From Pirellulales bacterium (GTDB lineage Bacteria; Planctomycetota; Planctomycetia; Pirellulales; DATAWG01), in the NCBI GenBank assembly GCA_036267355.1, contig DATAWG010000119.1, positions 1 to 34,824 of the forward strand: 34,824 nucleotides of DNA, in the 5' to 3' direction. The position numbers and the translations under genes were made by a program. Positions 23,688 to 31,992 of this stretch are shown here, piece after piece. Each line of letters opens with the position of its first letter. Within the stretch, counting starts at the first letter, position 1. Below the pieces are notes generated by a model, which saw only the letters and a program-made list of their open reading frames with translations, was not told where the DNA came from and did no database searches.

Positions 23688-24833
23688 ATGAATCCGAGCG
23701 AGCAGCGGCGCATTCTCACGGCCGGCCCCACGATCTCGCAGCGCGAGATCGACTATGTCTTGGATGCCGTAAAGAACGGCTGGAACGAACATTGGTCGGA
23801 CTACCTCGTGCGTTTCGAGCAATCGTTTGCTCAATACGTCGGCACACGCTTCGCCATGGCGACATCGAGCTGCACGGGGGCGCTTCACCTCTCGCTTTTG
23901 GCGCTTGGCATCGGTCCGGGGGATGAGGTGATCGTGCCCGAGGTGACCTGGGTCGCCACGGCCAGCGCGGTGAGCTACACCGGCGCCACTCCTGTGCCGG
24001 TCGATGTCGATCCGACCACGTGGTGCATCGATCCTGCAAGCGCCGAGCAGGCCATTACACCGCAAACCAAGGCGATCGTTCCGGTCCACCTGTATGGTCA
24101 TCCGGCCGACATGAAGGCGATTCGCAAGCTGGCCGACGAGCACGGGCTCAAGGTGCTCGAAGACGCGGCGCCGGCGTTGGGCGCCGAGATCGAGGGACAC
24201 AAAGTCGGCAGCTTCGGTGATCTCGCCTGCTTCAGTTTCCAAGGCGCGAAGATCATGACTTGCGGCGAGGGGGGAATGCTCGTCACCAGCGACGAATCGC
24301 TCTACGAGCGGGCGAGGTTTCTCAACGACCATGGCCGCGACCCGCATCGCCCATTCGTGATCTCCGAATTCGGCTACAAATACAAAATGTCGAATCTGCA
24401 GGCAGCCCTCGGGCTGGCGCAGCTCGAGCGGCTCGAGGAGATGATCGCCAAGCGGCGGCTGATTTTCCAGTGGTATCGGCGGCGGCTGAATGGCGTGGCA
24501 GATTTGGCGATGAATGTCGAACGCTACTGGGCCCGCAACATTTATTGGATGACATCGGTCGTGCTCGGCGATCGGTTTGCCGTGACGCGCGACGAAGTGA
24601 TGGCCGGCCTGCGCGAGCGCGGGGTCGATTCCAGGCCGTTCTTTCCGCCGCTGAGCAGTTTTCCGCTGTTCGAGAGCCGCAAAACCGCGAATCCCGCCGC
24701 CTATCGCGTCGCCATGCGCGGCATCAATTTGCCGAGCGGGCACAACCTGACCGAGGTCGACGTCGACCGTGTTTGCAACAGCCTGCTGGAAGTGATCAAC
24801 GAAACCCGCCGGCAAAAATTGCTTGCCGCCTAG
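23688..24833 (+). CDS. DegT/DnrJ/EryC1/StrS family aminotransferase
   Basis: 381 residues; PLP-dependent aminotransferase of the nucleotide-sugar type. The PLP lysine is K188 in CFSFQGAK, with D159 in LEDAAPALGA holding the pyridine nitrogen and GEGGMLVT following. Members usually transfer an amino group from glutamate to a keto-sugar nucleotide (for example perosamine or 4-amino-4,6-dideoxy sugars) for O-antigen, lipid A or glycoprotein glycans. The GNAT gene downstream suggests subsequent N-acylation. The exact sugar is unknown. It opens the glycan cluster, with the ATG preceded by a purine-rich ribosome site. Confidence 0.93.
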   Translation: MNPSEQRRILTAGPTISQREIDYVLDAVKNGWNEHWSDYLVRFEQSFAQYVGTRFAMATSSCTGALHLSLLALGIGPGDEVIVPEVTWVATASAVSYTGATPVPVDVDPTTWCIDPASAEQAITPQTKAIVPVHLYGHPADMKAIRKLADEHGLKVLEDAAPALGAEIEGHKVGSFGDLACFSFQGAKIMTCGEGGMLVTSDESLYERARFLNDHGRDPHRPFVISEFGYKYKMSNLQAALGLAQLERLEEMIAKRRLIFQWYRRRLNGVADLAMNVERYWARNIYWMTSVVLGDRFAVTRDEVMAGLRERGVDSRPFFPPLSSFPLFESRKTANPAAYRVAMRGINLPSGHNLTEVDVDRVCNSLLEVINETRRQKLLAA

Positions 24834-24908
24834 CGGAAATCGCACGGATCGCGATCCGCTCATTCGCTCCCTGATATCCGATCGTCCCCCCGTCCGGAGC
24901 CACTTCGC

Positions 24909-25604
24909 ATGGATGCCGAAGGCCAGCAATTCGTGCTCGAAACTATCCGCGATGCCAAAATCGCCGCTGCGCGAAGCGGTAATTGGTTCGCGATTTTTGA
25001 CCGCGATGAATGCGTGGCCGGAATCGACCCTGTCACTTGGCAAGATGTCGACGATCCGGATGCAATCGAGCGGTTGGCCCGCTGGCGAGAATCGGCGCAG
25101 AATTCATTCCCCGCAGTTTTTCCGGTTACGCTTGAAGGAACGCGGCGCTGGCTGATCAAGCAGGTGCTGGAACTGCCCGACCGCCTGCTGTTTTGGGTGA
25201 AAAGCTCGGAAGGAGAAAAAATCGGCCACGCCGGCATTTATCGGATCGATTTCGACGAAGAAAACCTCGAATTAGACAACGTCGTACGCGGTGTGCCCCG
25301 TGTCATGCGTGGTGCCATGTATTCCAGCGTCCAGGCGATCTTGAGCTGGGCTTTCGACACGCTGCGGATGAAAGACATTTTCCTCCGCGTTTTCTCCGAC
25401 AACACGCGAGCCATCCAGCTCTACGAACATTGCGGCTTTCGTGAAACGATGCGGATGCCGATGCGGCGCGTCGAAGAAAGCGGCGTCATCCGCTGGCTGG
25501 AAGCTGAAGGAAATTATCGCAAGCCGATCGATCGCTACTTCGTGACCATGCACCTTCCGCGAGCTGCCTGGCAAAGCGACTGCTCCGACGAATTGGCGGC
25601 CTGA
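24909..25604 (+). CDS. GNAT family acetyltransferase (RimJ/RimL-like)
   Basis: 231 residues. The GNAT fold is visible in KSSEGEKIGHAGIYRID (strand 4 and the acetyl-CoA region) and IFLRVFSDNTRAIQLYEHC, the typical C-terminal motif with Asn and Tyr. GNATs of this kind include sugar N-acetyltransferases of the PseH/WecD type; this function fits the neighbouring aminotransferase but is inferred. The N-terminal about 80 residues are longer than in PseH. It is followed 4 nt later by the glycosyltransferase gene. Confidence 0.85.
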   Translation: MDAEGQQFVLETIRDAKIAAARSGNWFAIFDRDECVAGIDPVTWQDVDDPDAIERLARWRESAQNSFPAVFPVTLEGTRRWLIKQVLELPDRLLFWVKSSEGEKIGHAGIYRIDFDEENLELDNVVRGVPRVMRGAMYSSVQAILSWAFDTLRMKDIFLRVFSDNTRAIQLYEHCGFRETMRMPMRRVEESGVIRWLEAEGNYRKPIDRYFVTMHLPRAAWQSDCSDELAA

Positions 25605-25607
25605 ATT

Positions 25608-26663
25608 ATGTTCCCACCGATGAATGAGAGCGATGCCTTATCGAACTTCGGTTCTCGCCCCGCTACGGAGCGGAAGCTGGTAAGCATCATCATGCCGGTG
25701 CGCAATGAGGAGGGGAATCTGCCGCGGGCGTACGACGAAGTGACGGCGCTGATGGCCCCGCTGCCCTACGACTACGAAGTTTTGCTCATCGACAACGACA
25801 GCAGCGACCGCACCGGCGAACTCGCGGCCGAACTTTGCAATCGCGATGCTCGCTGGCGGTATATCAAGTTCAGCCGGAATTTCACGGTCGAAGCCTCTCT
25901 GGCAGCCGGATATCGGTTTGCGCGGGGTGATGCGGCGGTCGTGCTCTTCGGCGATCTGCAGGACCCACCGGCGCTGGTGGCCGAATTTCTGCGGAAATGG
26001 GAAGAGGGCAACGAAGTCGTCTACGGCGTGATCCGTCGCCGCGACGGCGACCCCCTGTGGAAAGCCTGGGCCGCGCGACTATTGTACCGCACGGTAAATT
26101 ATTTGTCGGACGTGAAAATTCCGAACGATGCCACCGACTTCCGGCTTCTTTCGCGGCGGGCCATCGATGCCCTCAACCGGCTCGGCGAGCGAAATCGGTA
26201 TATCCGCGGCTTCTCGCATTGGATCGGATTTCGCCAATGTCCGATCGTCTACGATCGCCGTCCGCGATTGGCGGGCAAGAGCAAGGCCCCGTTTTTCTAC
26301 ATGCTCAATCTTGCCGCCAACGCGATTACCTGCTTTTCAATCAAGCCATTGCAATTGTTTTCGTTGTTCGGATTTCTCACGCTCGGCGCGACCATCGTCG
26401 CGGGGCTTGTATATTTGGCAACCTATTGCTTCGGCGCGACGGTGCCGGGGCTCACGACGGTTTATTTGCTGCTGCTGGCGAATCTGGGCGTGATGCTCGT
26501 CGGCTTCGGGACGGTCGGTGAATACGTGGGGCGCATTTACGTCGAGACGAAGCAACGGCCGCTATTTCTGGTCGAACGAACGGTCAATTTCCCAGCCGCC
26601 GAGCAGGAGTCTGGCGTCGGCTTGCAGCAGCAACCCGTGCATGCGGAAAGACGGGCGGCTTGA
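25608..26663 (+). CDS. GT2 family glycosyltransferase, GtrB/DPM1-like with C-terminal membrane helices
   Basis: 351 residues. The N-terminal GT-A domain (about 23-235) has SIIMPVRNEEGN, the nucleotide-binding IDNDSSDRTGE, and the DLQDPP motif at 116-121. Two membrane helices follow (about 248-275 and 285-308), with GEYVGRIYVETK typical of the GtrB/polyprenyl-phosphate sugar transferases. Such enzymes move a sugar from a nucleotide to undecaprenyl phosphate at the inner membrane; the lipid-linked sugar is then used by GT-C enzymes, several of which lie downstream. Start options are ATG 25608 or 25620. It is closely coupled to the GNAT gene. Confidence 0.93.
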   Translation: MFPPMNESDALSNFGSRPATERKLVSIIMPVRNEEGNLPRAYDEVTALMAPLPYDYEVLLIDNDSSDRTGELAAELCNRDARWRYIKFSRNFTVEASLAAGYRFARGDAAVVLFGDLQDPPALVAEFLRKWEEGNEVVYGVIRRRDGDPLWKAWAARLLYRTVNYLSDVKIPNDATDFRLLSRRAIDALNRLGERNRYIRGFSHWIGFRQCPIVYDRRPRLAGKSKAPFFYMLNLAANAITCFSIKPLQLFSLFGFLTLGATIVAGLVYLATYCFGATVPGLTTVYLLLLANLGVMLVGFGTVGEYVGRIYVETKQRPLFLVERTVNFPAAEQESGVGLQQQPVHAERRAA

Positions 26664-26682
26664 GGCGGCATGGGTGGGCGAC

Positions 26683-26701
26683 GCGCGAAACCGCCAGCGA
26701 G
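26683..26701. repeat. Interspersed repeat (GCGCGAAACCGCCAGCGAG)
   Basis: 19 bp in the gap before the transketolase N gene. It matches 2193-2210 (17 of 18 bases) and 27621-27639 (one difference). If translation began at the in-frame ATG 26670 this repeat would be part of the protein; I prefer the later start. Confidence 0.65.
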
Positions 26702-26765
26702 ACGGTTTGTCGACCACGGATTTGGTGTCCTTATCGCGCGGAGAAAAAAGGGCGGATTCAACTTC

Positions 26766-27584
26766 ATGACCCAGCGCTTCGACCCAATTCGACTCCGCCG
26801 CACGATCCTCGAGATGGCCTATGCCGGCTCGACGGTGCATATTCCCTGCGCAATGTCGATCGTCGAAATTCTCGCCGTGTTGTATCGGTCTTATTTACGC
26901 CTTGATCCGAACGATCCGGATTGCCCGGAGCGCGATTATCTCGTGCTGAGCAAAGGGCACGGCGTGATGGCGCAATACGCCTGCCTCCACGAGTTGGGCT
27001 GGCTCAGCGATGCGGATCGACAAGCCTATTTTCGCGACGCCACGCGGCTGAAAGGGCTTTCCGATGCCCATGTGCCGGGGCTCGAAGTGTCGTCCGGCTC
27101 GTTGGGGCACGGACTTTCGGTCGGAGTCGGCTTGGCGCTGGCCGCCAAGCGCCGCGGCACTTCGCAGCGCGTGTTTGCCGTCGTCGGCGACGGCGAGGCG
27201 AACGAAGGAGCCATCTGGGAAGCACTGATGTTCGCCGCGCATGCTCGGCTCGACAACCTGTTCGTCTTCATCGATGCCAATGGCCTGCAAGCGATGGGAA
27301 CAACCGCCGAAGTGATGAACATGGGTTCGCTGGTCGAAAAACTAACCGCCTTCGGCCTCGAATCGCACGAAGTCGATGGCCACGATCACGCGGCCCTTGC
27401 CAACACGATCGACGAACTTCTGGCCAGCAAAGAGCCGCGGCCCAAGGGAATCGTGGCCCACACCGTGAAGGGCAAAGGCATTTCGTTCATGGAACACGAC
27501 AACACATGGCATTACACCCGGCTGAACGCACAAACATTCGCGGCGGCGATGCGCGAGTTGGGGCCGGAAATTGCCGCCGCCTGA
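26766..27584 (+). CDS. Transketolase N-terminal subunit
   Basis: 272 residues. It is the thiamine diphosphate-binding half of a split transketolase (COG3959). SKGHG with His 65 is seen, GDGEANEG at 141-148 and the N172 that closes the TPP/metal motif (about 30 residues after GDGE). Transketolases move two-carbon units between sugar phosphates. Split forms are common in sugar or antibiotic clusters, and here the pair sits next to a sugar aminotransferase, so a role in making an unusual sugar precursor is plausible but inferred; normal pentose phosphate metabolism is the alternative. The ATG at 26766 is chosen over 26670, which would add a repeat-derived leader. Confidence 0.92.
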   Translation: MTQRFDPIRLRRTILEMAYAGSTVHIPCAMSIVEILAVLYRSYLRLDPNDPDCPERDYLVLSKGHGVMAQYACLHELGWLSDADRQAYFRDATRLKGLSDAHVPGLEVSSGSLGHGLSVGVGLALAAKRRGTSQRVFAVVGDGEANEGAIWEALMFAAHARLDNLFVFIDANGLQAMGTTAEVMNMGSLVEKLTAFGLESHEVDGHDHAALANTIDELLASKEPRPKGIVAHTVKGKGISFMEHDNTWHYTRLNAQTFAAAMRELGPEIAAA

Positions 27585-27620
27585 GGCGATGAATCGCGGC
27601 AGTCCACTGGCCAGGAAGAC

Positions 27621-27639
27621 GCGCGAAACCGCAAGCGAG
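27621..27639. repeat. Interspersed repeat (GCGCGAAACCGCAAGCGAG)
   Basis: This lies in the 118-nt gap between the two transketolase genes. It differs from 26683-26701 at one base. Copies therefore flank the N-subunit gene in the same orientation. Confidence 0.65.
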
Positions 27640-27702
27640 ATGCGGGCCGCGTTGACGAGATGAACGTTTCCGAAAGCACAACCACCACTTGCAAGTTGTT
27701 CA

Positions 27703-28656
27703 ATGCGCGACGCTTTTTCACGCTGTCTGGCACAAGCGGCTCAGGCCGATCCGCGGCTGTTGCTGCTCACCGGCGATCATGGCTACGCGCTGTTCGATGA
27801 GTTCCGCCGCGTTTGTCCGGATCAGTTTATCAACGCCGGCGTCGCGGAGCAAAACATGGTCGGCGTCGCGGCCGGCTTGGCCAAGGCCGGGTTCCGGCCC
27901 GTGGTGTATGGCCTGAGCGCATTCGTGCCGGTCCGAGTGCTCGAGCAAATCAAGCTCGACATTTGCTACGAGCAATTGCCGGTGGTGTTTATCGGCGACG
28001 GCGCGGGATTGGTGTATGGTCAGCTTGGCAGCAGCCACCAGAGCACCGAAGATATCGCGGCGTTGCGAGCGCTGCCCAACATGGCGATTCTCTCGCCGGC
28101 CGACGCCCATGAAATGACGACGTGCCTCAAATTGGCATTCGAAGGAATCGGGCCGGTCTACGTGCGAATGGGGAAGGCCGATTTGGGGGTCGTGCATGCA
28201 CAGCCACCGCTGTTTGATTGGGGCCAGATCTATCCCGTCGCCGAAGGCAACGGCCCGTTGGCGTGGATCGCCACCGGTGCGATGGTGACGACCGCGCTCG
28301 CGGTGGCCGCTGATTGGCCGGGCAGCCCGGTGTGGAGCGTACCGTGCATCAAGCCGCTCGATGCCGAGCGGGTGGCGGCAATCTGCCGGCGGCATGAAGC
28401 GGTGATCGTGCTGGAAGAGCATTCGATTTACGGCGGCCTAGGATCGGCGGTGGCCGAAATCGCAGCTGCGGCGGCCCCCACCTGGATTTGCCGAATTGGT
28501 GTCGCCGATCGCTTTTCCGAGCGCTGCGGCAGCTACGCGTATCTGATGCGCGAACACGGCTTGGACGCCACGTCGGTGCGGCGGCAAGTGGAACAGTTCA
28601 TGGCGCGAAACGGCCTGCATTCGAATCAGCTCGCTGAATCGCGTCGCGCTGCCTGA
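27703..28656 (+). CDS. Transketolase C-terminal subunit
   Basis: 317 residues. It is the pyrimidine-binding and C-terminal halves of the split enzyme (COG3958). The sequence INAGVAEQNMVGVAAGLA contains the catalytic Glu 49 that activates TPP; YGQLGSSHQSTEDIA and SPADAHEM are also typical. It complements the N-subunit gene 118 nt upstream and would form a heterotetramer with it in the cytosol. The last about 25 residues (from about residue 293) are hydrophilic and variable. Start choice is straightforward: the conserved region begins within three residues of the ATG. Confidence 0.93.
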   Translation: MRDAFSRCLAQAAQADPRLLLLTGDHGYALFDEFRRVCPDQFINAGVAEQNMVGVAAGLAKAGFRPVVYGLSAFVPVRVLEQIKLDICYEQLPVVFIGDGAGLVYGQLGSSHQSTEDIAALRALPNMAILSPADAHEMTTCLKLAFEGIGPVYVRMGKADLGVVHAQPPLFDWGQIYPVAEGNGPLAWIATGAMVTTALAVAADWPGSPVWSVPCIKPLDAERVAAICRRHEAVIVLEEHSIYGGLGSAVAEIAAAAAPTWICRIGVADRFSERCGSYAYLMREHGLDATSVRRQVEQFMARNGLHSNQLAESRRAA

Positions 28657-28658
28657 TA

Positions 28659-28675
28659 TTCGGCGGGACGCCGAA
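28659..28675. terminator. Hairpin 3 nt after the transketolase C stop
   Basis: Perfect 7-bp arms TTCGGCG (28659-28665) and CGCCGAA (28669-28675) around GGA. There is no T-run after it, so it may attenuate or protect the RNA rather than terminate. The loop GGA equals that of the hairpin in dnaE. Confidence 0.35.
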
Positions 28676-28757
28676 CCCGTCGACAGTCGCTGCGATTGCG
28701 GCATGGACCGAGTTCCAGAGCAGTCCTGCGATCGAATTCTTTGCGGATTGGATTCGG

Positions 28758-30347
28758 ATGGATGGAAAATGGCGGCGAACGCTGATCGTGGGCTTTGTGC
28801 TGGTGGCGACGCACGCCGCCAGCGCGCTGTACTACGCGCACCGTTATGCCAGCGGCGTCATTCGCACGCCCACACGCGCCATGACGCTCGATCTGACGTT
28901 CGACGAGTGGGCTGACGCAACAAACGGGGACGATTCGACCGTCTATCTCCGGGTCGCGGAACATGTAGCCAATAACAAGGGCCTCATCTGGCAAGTTCCG
29001 TCGTCCAAGCCCCCGCGATTCGAGCCATTTATTTTTTGGGGGCCCGGGGCTCCAGTCGTATTTGGCTGGTGGCTGAAATTCGTCGGCGGCCGAACGATGT
29101 TCACGTTCTTCATGTTTGCCGCGATTGCCCAATTGGCGGCGGGCGCTCTCACCGTCGCGACGACCGCCCAATGGACTTGCAGCACGGTCGCGCTTTCGCT
29201 CGTTGCGGTTTTCTCCGGTTTCTGCCCGCCATTGCAGGGCTGGTTTTACGGCGTGCATCTAACCTCGTCGGAAATCGTGGCGTTGCCGATGCTGGCATTG
29301 GTCTTCTTTTCCTTGAACAAGGCATTTCAGGCCTGGGCAGCCGGCGGCGGTTCCGGCGAGCCGCAGGACTCGAGCCCAAGCACTGGAATTGCCGCCGGCG
29401 GTCGGCGGTCGGAAGGGAGCTTAGGTAGGCACGCTCCCTATGCCGTCGCGGGTCGCACCGCCCGCTTGCGCGCAATTTGGCGGTGCATCGTGCCCGTTGG
29501 ATTGAGTCGATCTGCATGGATGTGGTTCGGGCTCACGGGAATCCTGATCGGAGGCAGTTCGCTGGCTCGCGATTGTATCCGCGTGTTTGCCTGGTTCGTG
29601 GCAATCTTCGTTGTCAGCCGGGCAGCCGTCGGCGATCGACGGCGAATCAAGGCCGCGCTGGCCGTTGCGGTGTTGCTCGTGGCGGGTGAGTACGCGGTCC
29701 GCTACCCGGTACAGCTATGGAACAAGCATCGCGCGGGGCGCAGCACGATCTGCCAGACCAGCGACGGCTGCATTTGGCGCTACGGCATTTGGGCCGAGCA
29801 CGACCAATTCGATTGGTATGAGTCGGTCGGTCTCGGATTCGGCGACTATCTGGACCCTGAGGCGGGCCGGCGAGTGCGCGCCTATTTCGACGCTGGGCAA
29901 CCTTGGCCGGCACTTTATTCATTCGAGCAATTGCTGCAGGCCGTCGCCAAACGACCAATCGCCGCTGTCGCGTTCAAAGTCAGTCGCTTGCCGATGCTGT
30001 GGTTGGATACCGACATGTGGCCACGCTCGGAAGTGTGCCTGCAATCGCTGTGGTGCGTGGCAATTTACATGATGCTTGCGATTTTCGTGGCCATGCAAGT
30101 TCGCCGTCGGCGACGAATTCCCGAAATCCTCTATCTATATCTAACCCTGGTTGTTTGCGCTTCGCCGCTGATCCATTTCGAATTTCGGTACACGTTCCCC
30201 GTTTGGAACACGCTGGTGCTCGTCCCGGGCTTGCTTGTTGCATCGCTCAGCCGGGATGGTTTACCGCATTCACGCGGTAATCGACGGTCAATCGAATCAA
30301 CGACACCGGAAGCCAATACGCCGTCTGGGATAACGCTGGCGGCCTGA
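28758..30347 (+). CDS. GT-C-like multi-pass membrane protein, paralogue 1
   Basis: 529 residues with about nine membrane helices. No close named family is certain. The layout, with a first loop containing TNGDDSTVYLRVAEHVAN (acidic pair near residue 54) after helix 1, resembles GT-C glycosyltransferases (PMT/ArnT class) that use lipid-linked sugars. It shares many blocks with the next gene: FWGPGAPVVFG, GFCPPLQ.WFYG, LTSSEIVAL, WNKHR.G, a YLDP loop and FPVWNTL.LVPGLLVA. Unlike its twin, it has about 30 extra residues (about 203-250), where the DNA looks repeat-derived. Its role in the glycan cluster is inferred. Confidence 0.82.
   Translation: MDGKWRRTLIVGFVLVATHAASALYYAHRYASGVIRTPTRAMTLDLTFDEWADATNGDDSTVYLRVAEHVANNKGLIWQVPSSKPPRFEPFIFWGPGAPVVFGWWLKFVGGRTMFTFFMFAAIAQLAAGALTVATTAQWTCSTVALSLVAVFSGFCPPLQGWFYGVHLTSSEIVALPMLALVFFSLNKAFQAWAAGGGSGEPQDSSPSTGIAAGGRRSEGSLGRHAPYAVAGRTARLRAIWRCIVPVGLSRSAWMWFGLTGILIGGSSLARDCIRVFAWFVAIFVVSRAAVGDRRRIKAALAVAVLLVAGEYAVRYPVQLWNKHRAGRSTICQTSDGCIWRYGIWAEHDQFDWYESVGLGFGDYLDPEAGRRVRAYFDAGQPWPALYSFEQLLQAVAKRPIAAVAFKVSRLPMLWLDTDMWPRSEVCLQSLWCVAIYMMLAIFVAMQVRRRRRIPEILYLYLTLVVCASPLIHFEFRYTFPVWNTLVLVPGLLVASLSRDGLPHSRGNRRSIESTTPEANTPSGITLAA
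29415..29485. repeat. Repeat-like insert within GT-C paralogue 1
   Basis: Two hairpins are packed together: GGGAGC (29415-29420) / GCTCCC (29433-29438), and CACCGCC (29456-29462) / GGCGGTG (29479-29485). The TAGGCACGCTCC and TGCCGTC parts resemble the 17568 element. The insert is absent from the downstream paralogue and is read in frame. Confidence 0.5.
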
Positions 30348-30388
30348 CGGCAATCACAATTTCGGCGAATTGGCCGAGGACGCGAATA

Positions 30389-31885
30389 ATGCAATTTCCG
30401 AATCTTCGTCCGGCGACAGGAGCATTGCTGGCAGACCGGCGGCGGTGGCTCGTCGTGGCGGCGGTGCTACTGTCGACGCACGCATGCACCGCCTGGTATT
30501 ACGCCGCGCGGTACGTTCATCGCCAATTCATTATCAATGGAACGGCGATGACATTGGATATGACGCCCACGGAATGGGCCCGCCACCTTGGCAATATGGA
30601 TGCGGCCGCGTACTTGAAAGTCGCGGAGAATTTTTCTGCCGGTCGGGGTGTAACGATTCCAGTAATCGAAAACGGTTCGAGGTGCGACAAAACGTTTTTC
30701 TACTGGGGGCCAGGGGCCCCGGTTGTATTCGGCACGTGGATGAAGCTTTTCGGCCGTTACACGATGTGGCCAATATTTTGGTTTGCCGTCGCGGCCCAAC
30801 TGCTGTTCGGCGTCGTTTCGGTTGCCATGGCTTCGCTTTGGACGCGAAAACCGCTGGCATTGGCGATAGTCGCCGTTTGCTCGGGGTTTTGCCCTCCGCT
30901 GCAACAATGGTTCTACGGCATCGGCCTGACCTCTTCCGAGATTGTCGCCCTGGTACCGCTGTCGGTGGGCATGTTCCTGTTGGCAAACGGGCTTCGGATG
31001 CTCCGAAGGGCCAACGACAAGTCTTGGAGAAATGGGTTGAATTGGCGTGTGGCGGCTTGGTTCGCGGGGGCCGGCACTGTGATAGGCCTGTTTTCGTTGA
31101 TCCGCGACGCCGGCGTCGTGCTAGCGACGTTCACCGCAATCTTCGTGTTCGGTCGAGCGCTTTTGATGGATCGACCACGCTTGACCGGCGCGGCTGTCGC
31201 CGGAGGATTGCTGATTGCCTGCACACTTGCCGTGCGGTTTCCTGTCGAATGCTGGAACAAACACCGCATCGGCGCCAAAGTCGTGTCGACCAGCAGCGCC
31301 GGAGCTGTTTGGCGATATGGATTGTGGCTCCCCGAAAATGCTTGTGCTTGGTATCCGGACTGCGGAATCGGCTTCGGCCACTATCTTGATCCCGACGCTG
31401 CGAAACGCGTTGAACAATACTTCGCCGACAACCGGCCGCATCCGCAGCTTTACTCTTTCGGACAACTACTGCAAGCGATCTGGAAACGGCCCGTCGACGC
31501 TTTCGTCTATCGCATCGTTCGAGCGCCGCTGCTTTGGCTCGACATTTATGATGGATTCTCGGTTCAGGAGTGTGGCCCAATCGCTGACTGGTGCATGGCA
31601 TTCTATGCAATGTTCGCAGGATTCTGCGTCGTGCAGTATCGAAAGCGCCGCGAGATCCCAGAAGTGACTTATCTTTTCGGACTGCTGCTCGTTTGCGCAT
31701 TTCCATTTATCCATTGCGAATTCCGCTATTCATTTCCGGTATGGAACACCTTGATTCTCGTTCCCGGATTACTAGTCGCGACACTTACGCGAAACGGCTG
31801 GCTGTCCGCGCAATCTGTCCCATCGGCATCCCGGTCGAAGCAACCCATCCTGCCGGAATCGCTCGATCGACCACAGGCCGCTTGA
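30389..31885 (+). CDS. GT-C-like multi-pass membrane protein, paralogue 2
   Basis: 498 residues, about nine helices, and a first loop TPTEWARHLGNMDAAAYLKVAE analogous to the GT-C catalytic loop, though the second acidic residue of the pair differs (NMD against GDD). It is clearly a tandem duplicate of the preceding gene, with the same order of conserved blocks and about the same C-terminal LVPGLLVATL end. It lacks the insert of paralogue 1. The gene is 41 nt downstream of its twin and probably on the same transcript. Acceptor and donor are unknown. Confidence 0.83.
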   Translation: MQFPNLRPATGALLADRRRWLVVAAVLLSTHACTAWYYAARYVHRQFIINGTAMTLDMTPTEWARHLGNMDAAAYLKVAENFSAGRGVTIPVIENGSRCDKTFFYWGPGAPVVFGTWMKLFGRYTMWPIFWFAVAAQLLFGVVSVAMASLWTRKPLALAIVAVCSGFCPPLQQWFYGIGLTSSEIVALVPLSVGMFLLANGLRMLRRANDKSWRNGLNWRVAAWFAGAGTVIGLFSLIRDAGVVLATFTAIFVFGRALLMDRPRLTGAAVAGGLLIACTLAVRFPVECWNKHRIGAKVVSTSSAGAVWRYGLWLPENACAWYPDCGIGFGHYLDPDAAKRVEQYFADNRPHPQLYSFGQLLQAIWKRPVDAFVYRIVRAPLLWLDIYDGFSVQECGPIADWCMAFYAMFAGFCVVQYRKRREIPEVTYLFGLLLVCAFPFIHCEFRYSFPVWNTLILVPGLLVATLTRNGWLSAQSVPSASRSKQPILPESLDRPQAA

Positions 31886-31992
31886 AATCAAGATTCGACG
31901 CCCGCCGCGAATCCCGCGGCGGCCCTGGCCGCCCGATGAAATCGCGGCCGCGTCGACCGTAATGCGAAAACTTGCGCATAGGAAGAATCCCG

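Noticed and set aside
26670-26765. Longer start for the transketolase N subunit
   Set aside because: The extra 32 residues are read through an interspersed repeat and are not part of the family.
30370-31389. Open frame of 339 codons overlapping GT-C paralogue 2
   Set aside because: Shifted-frame shadow; the paralogue is supported by similarity to its neighbour.
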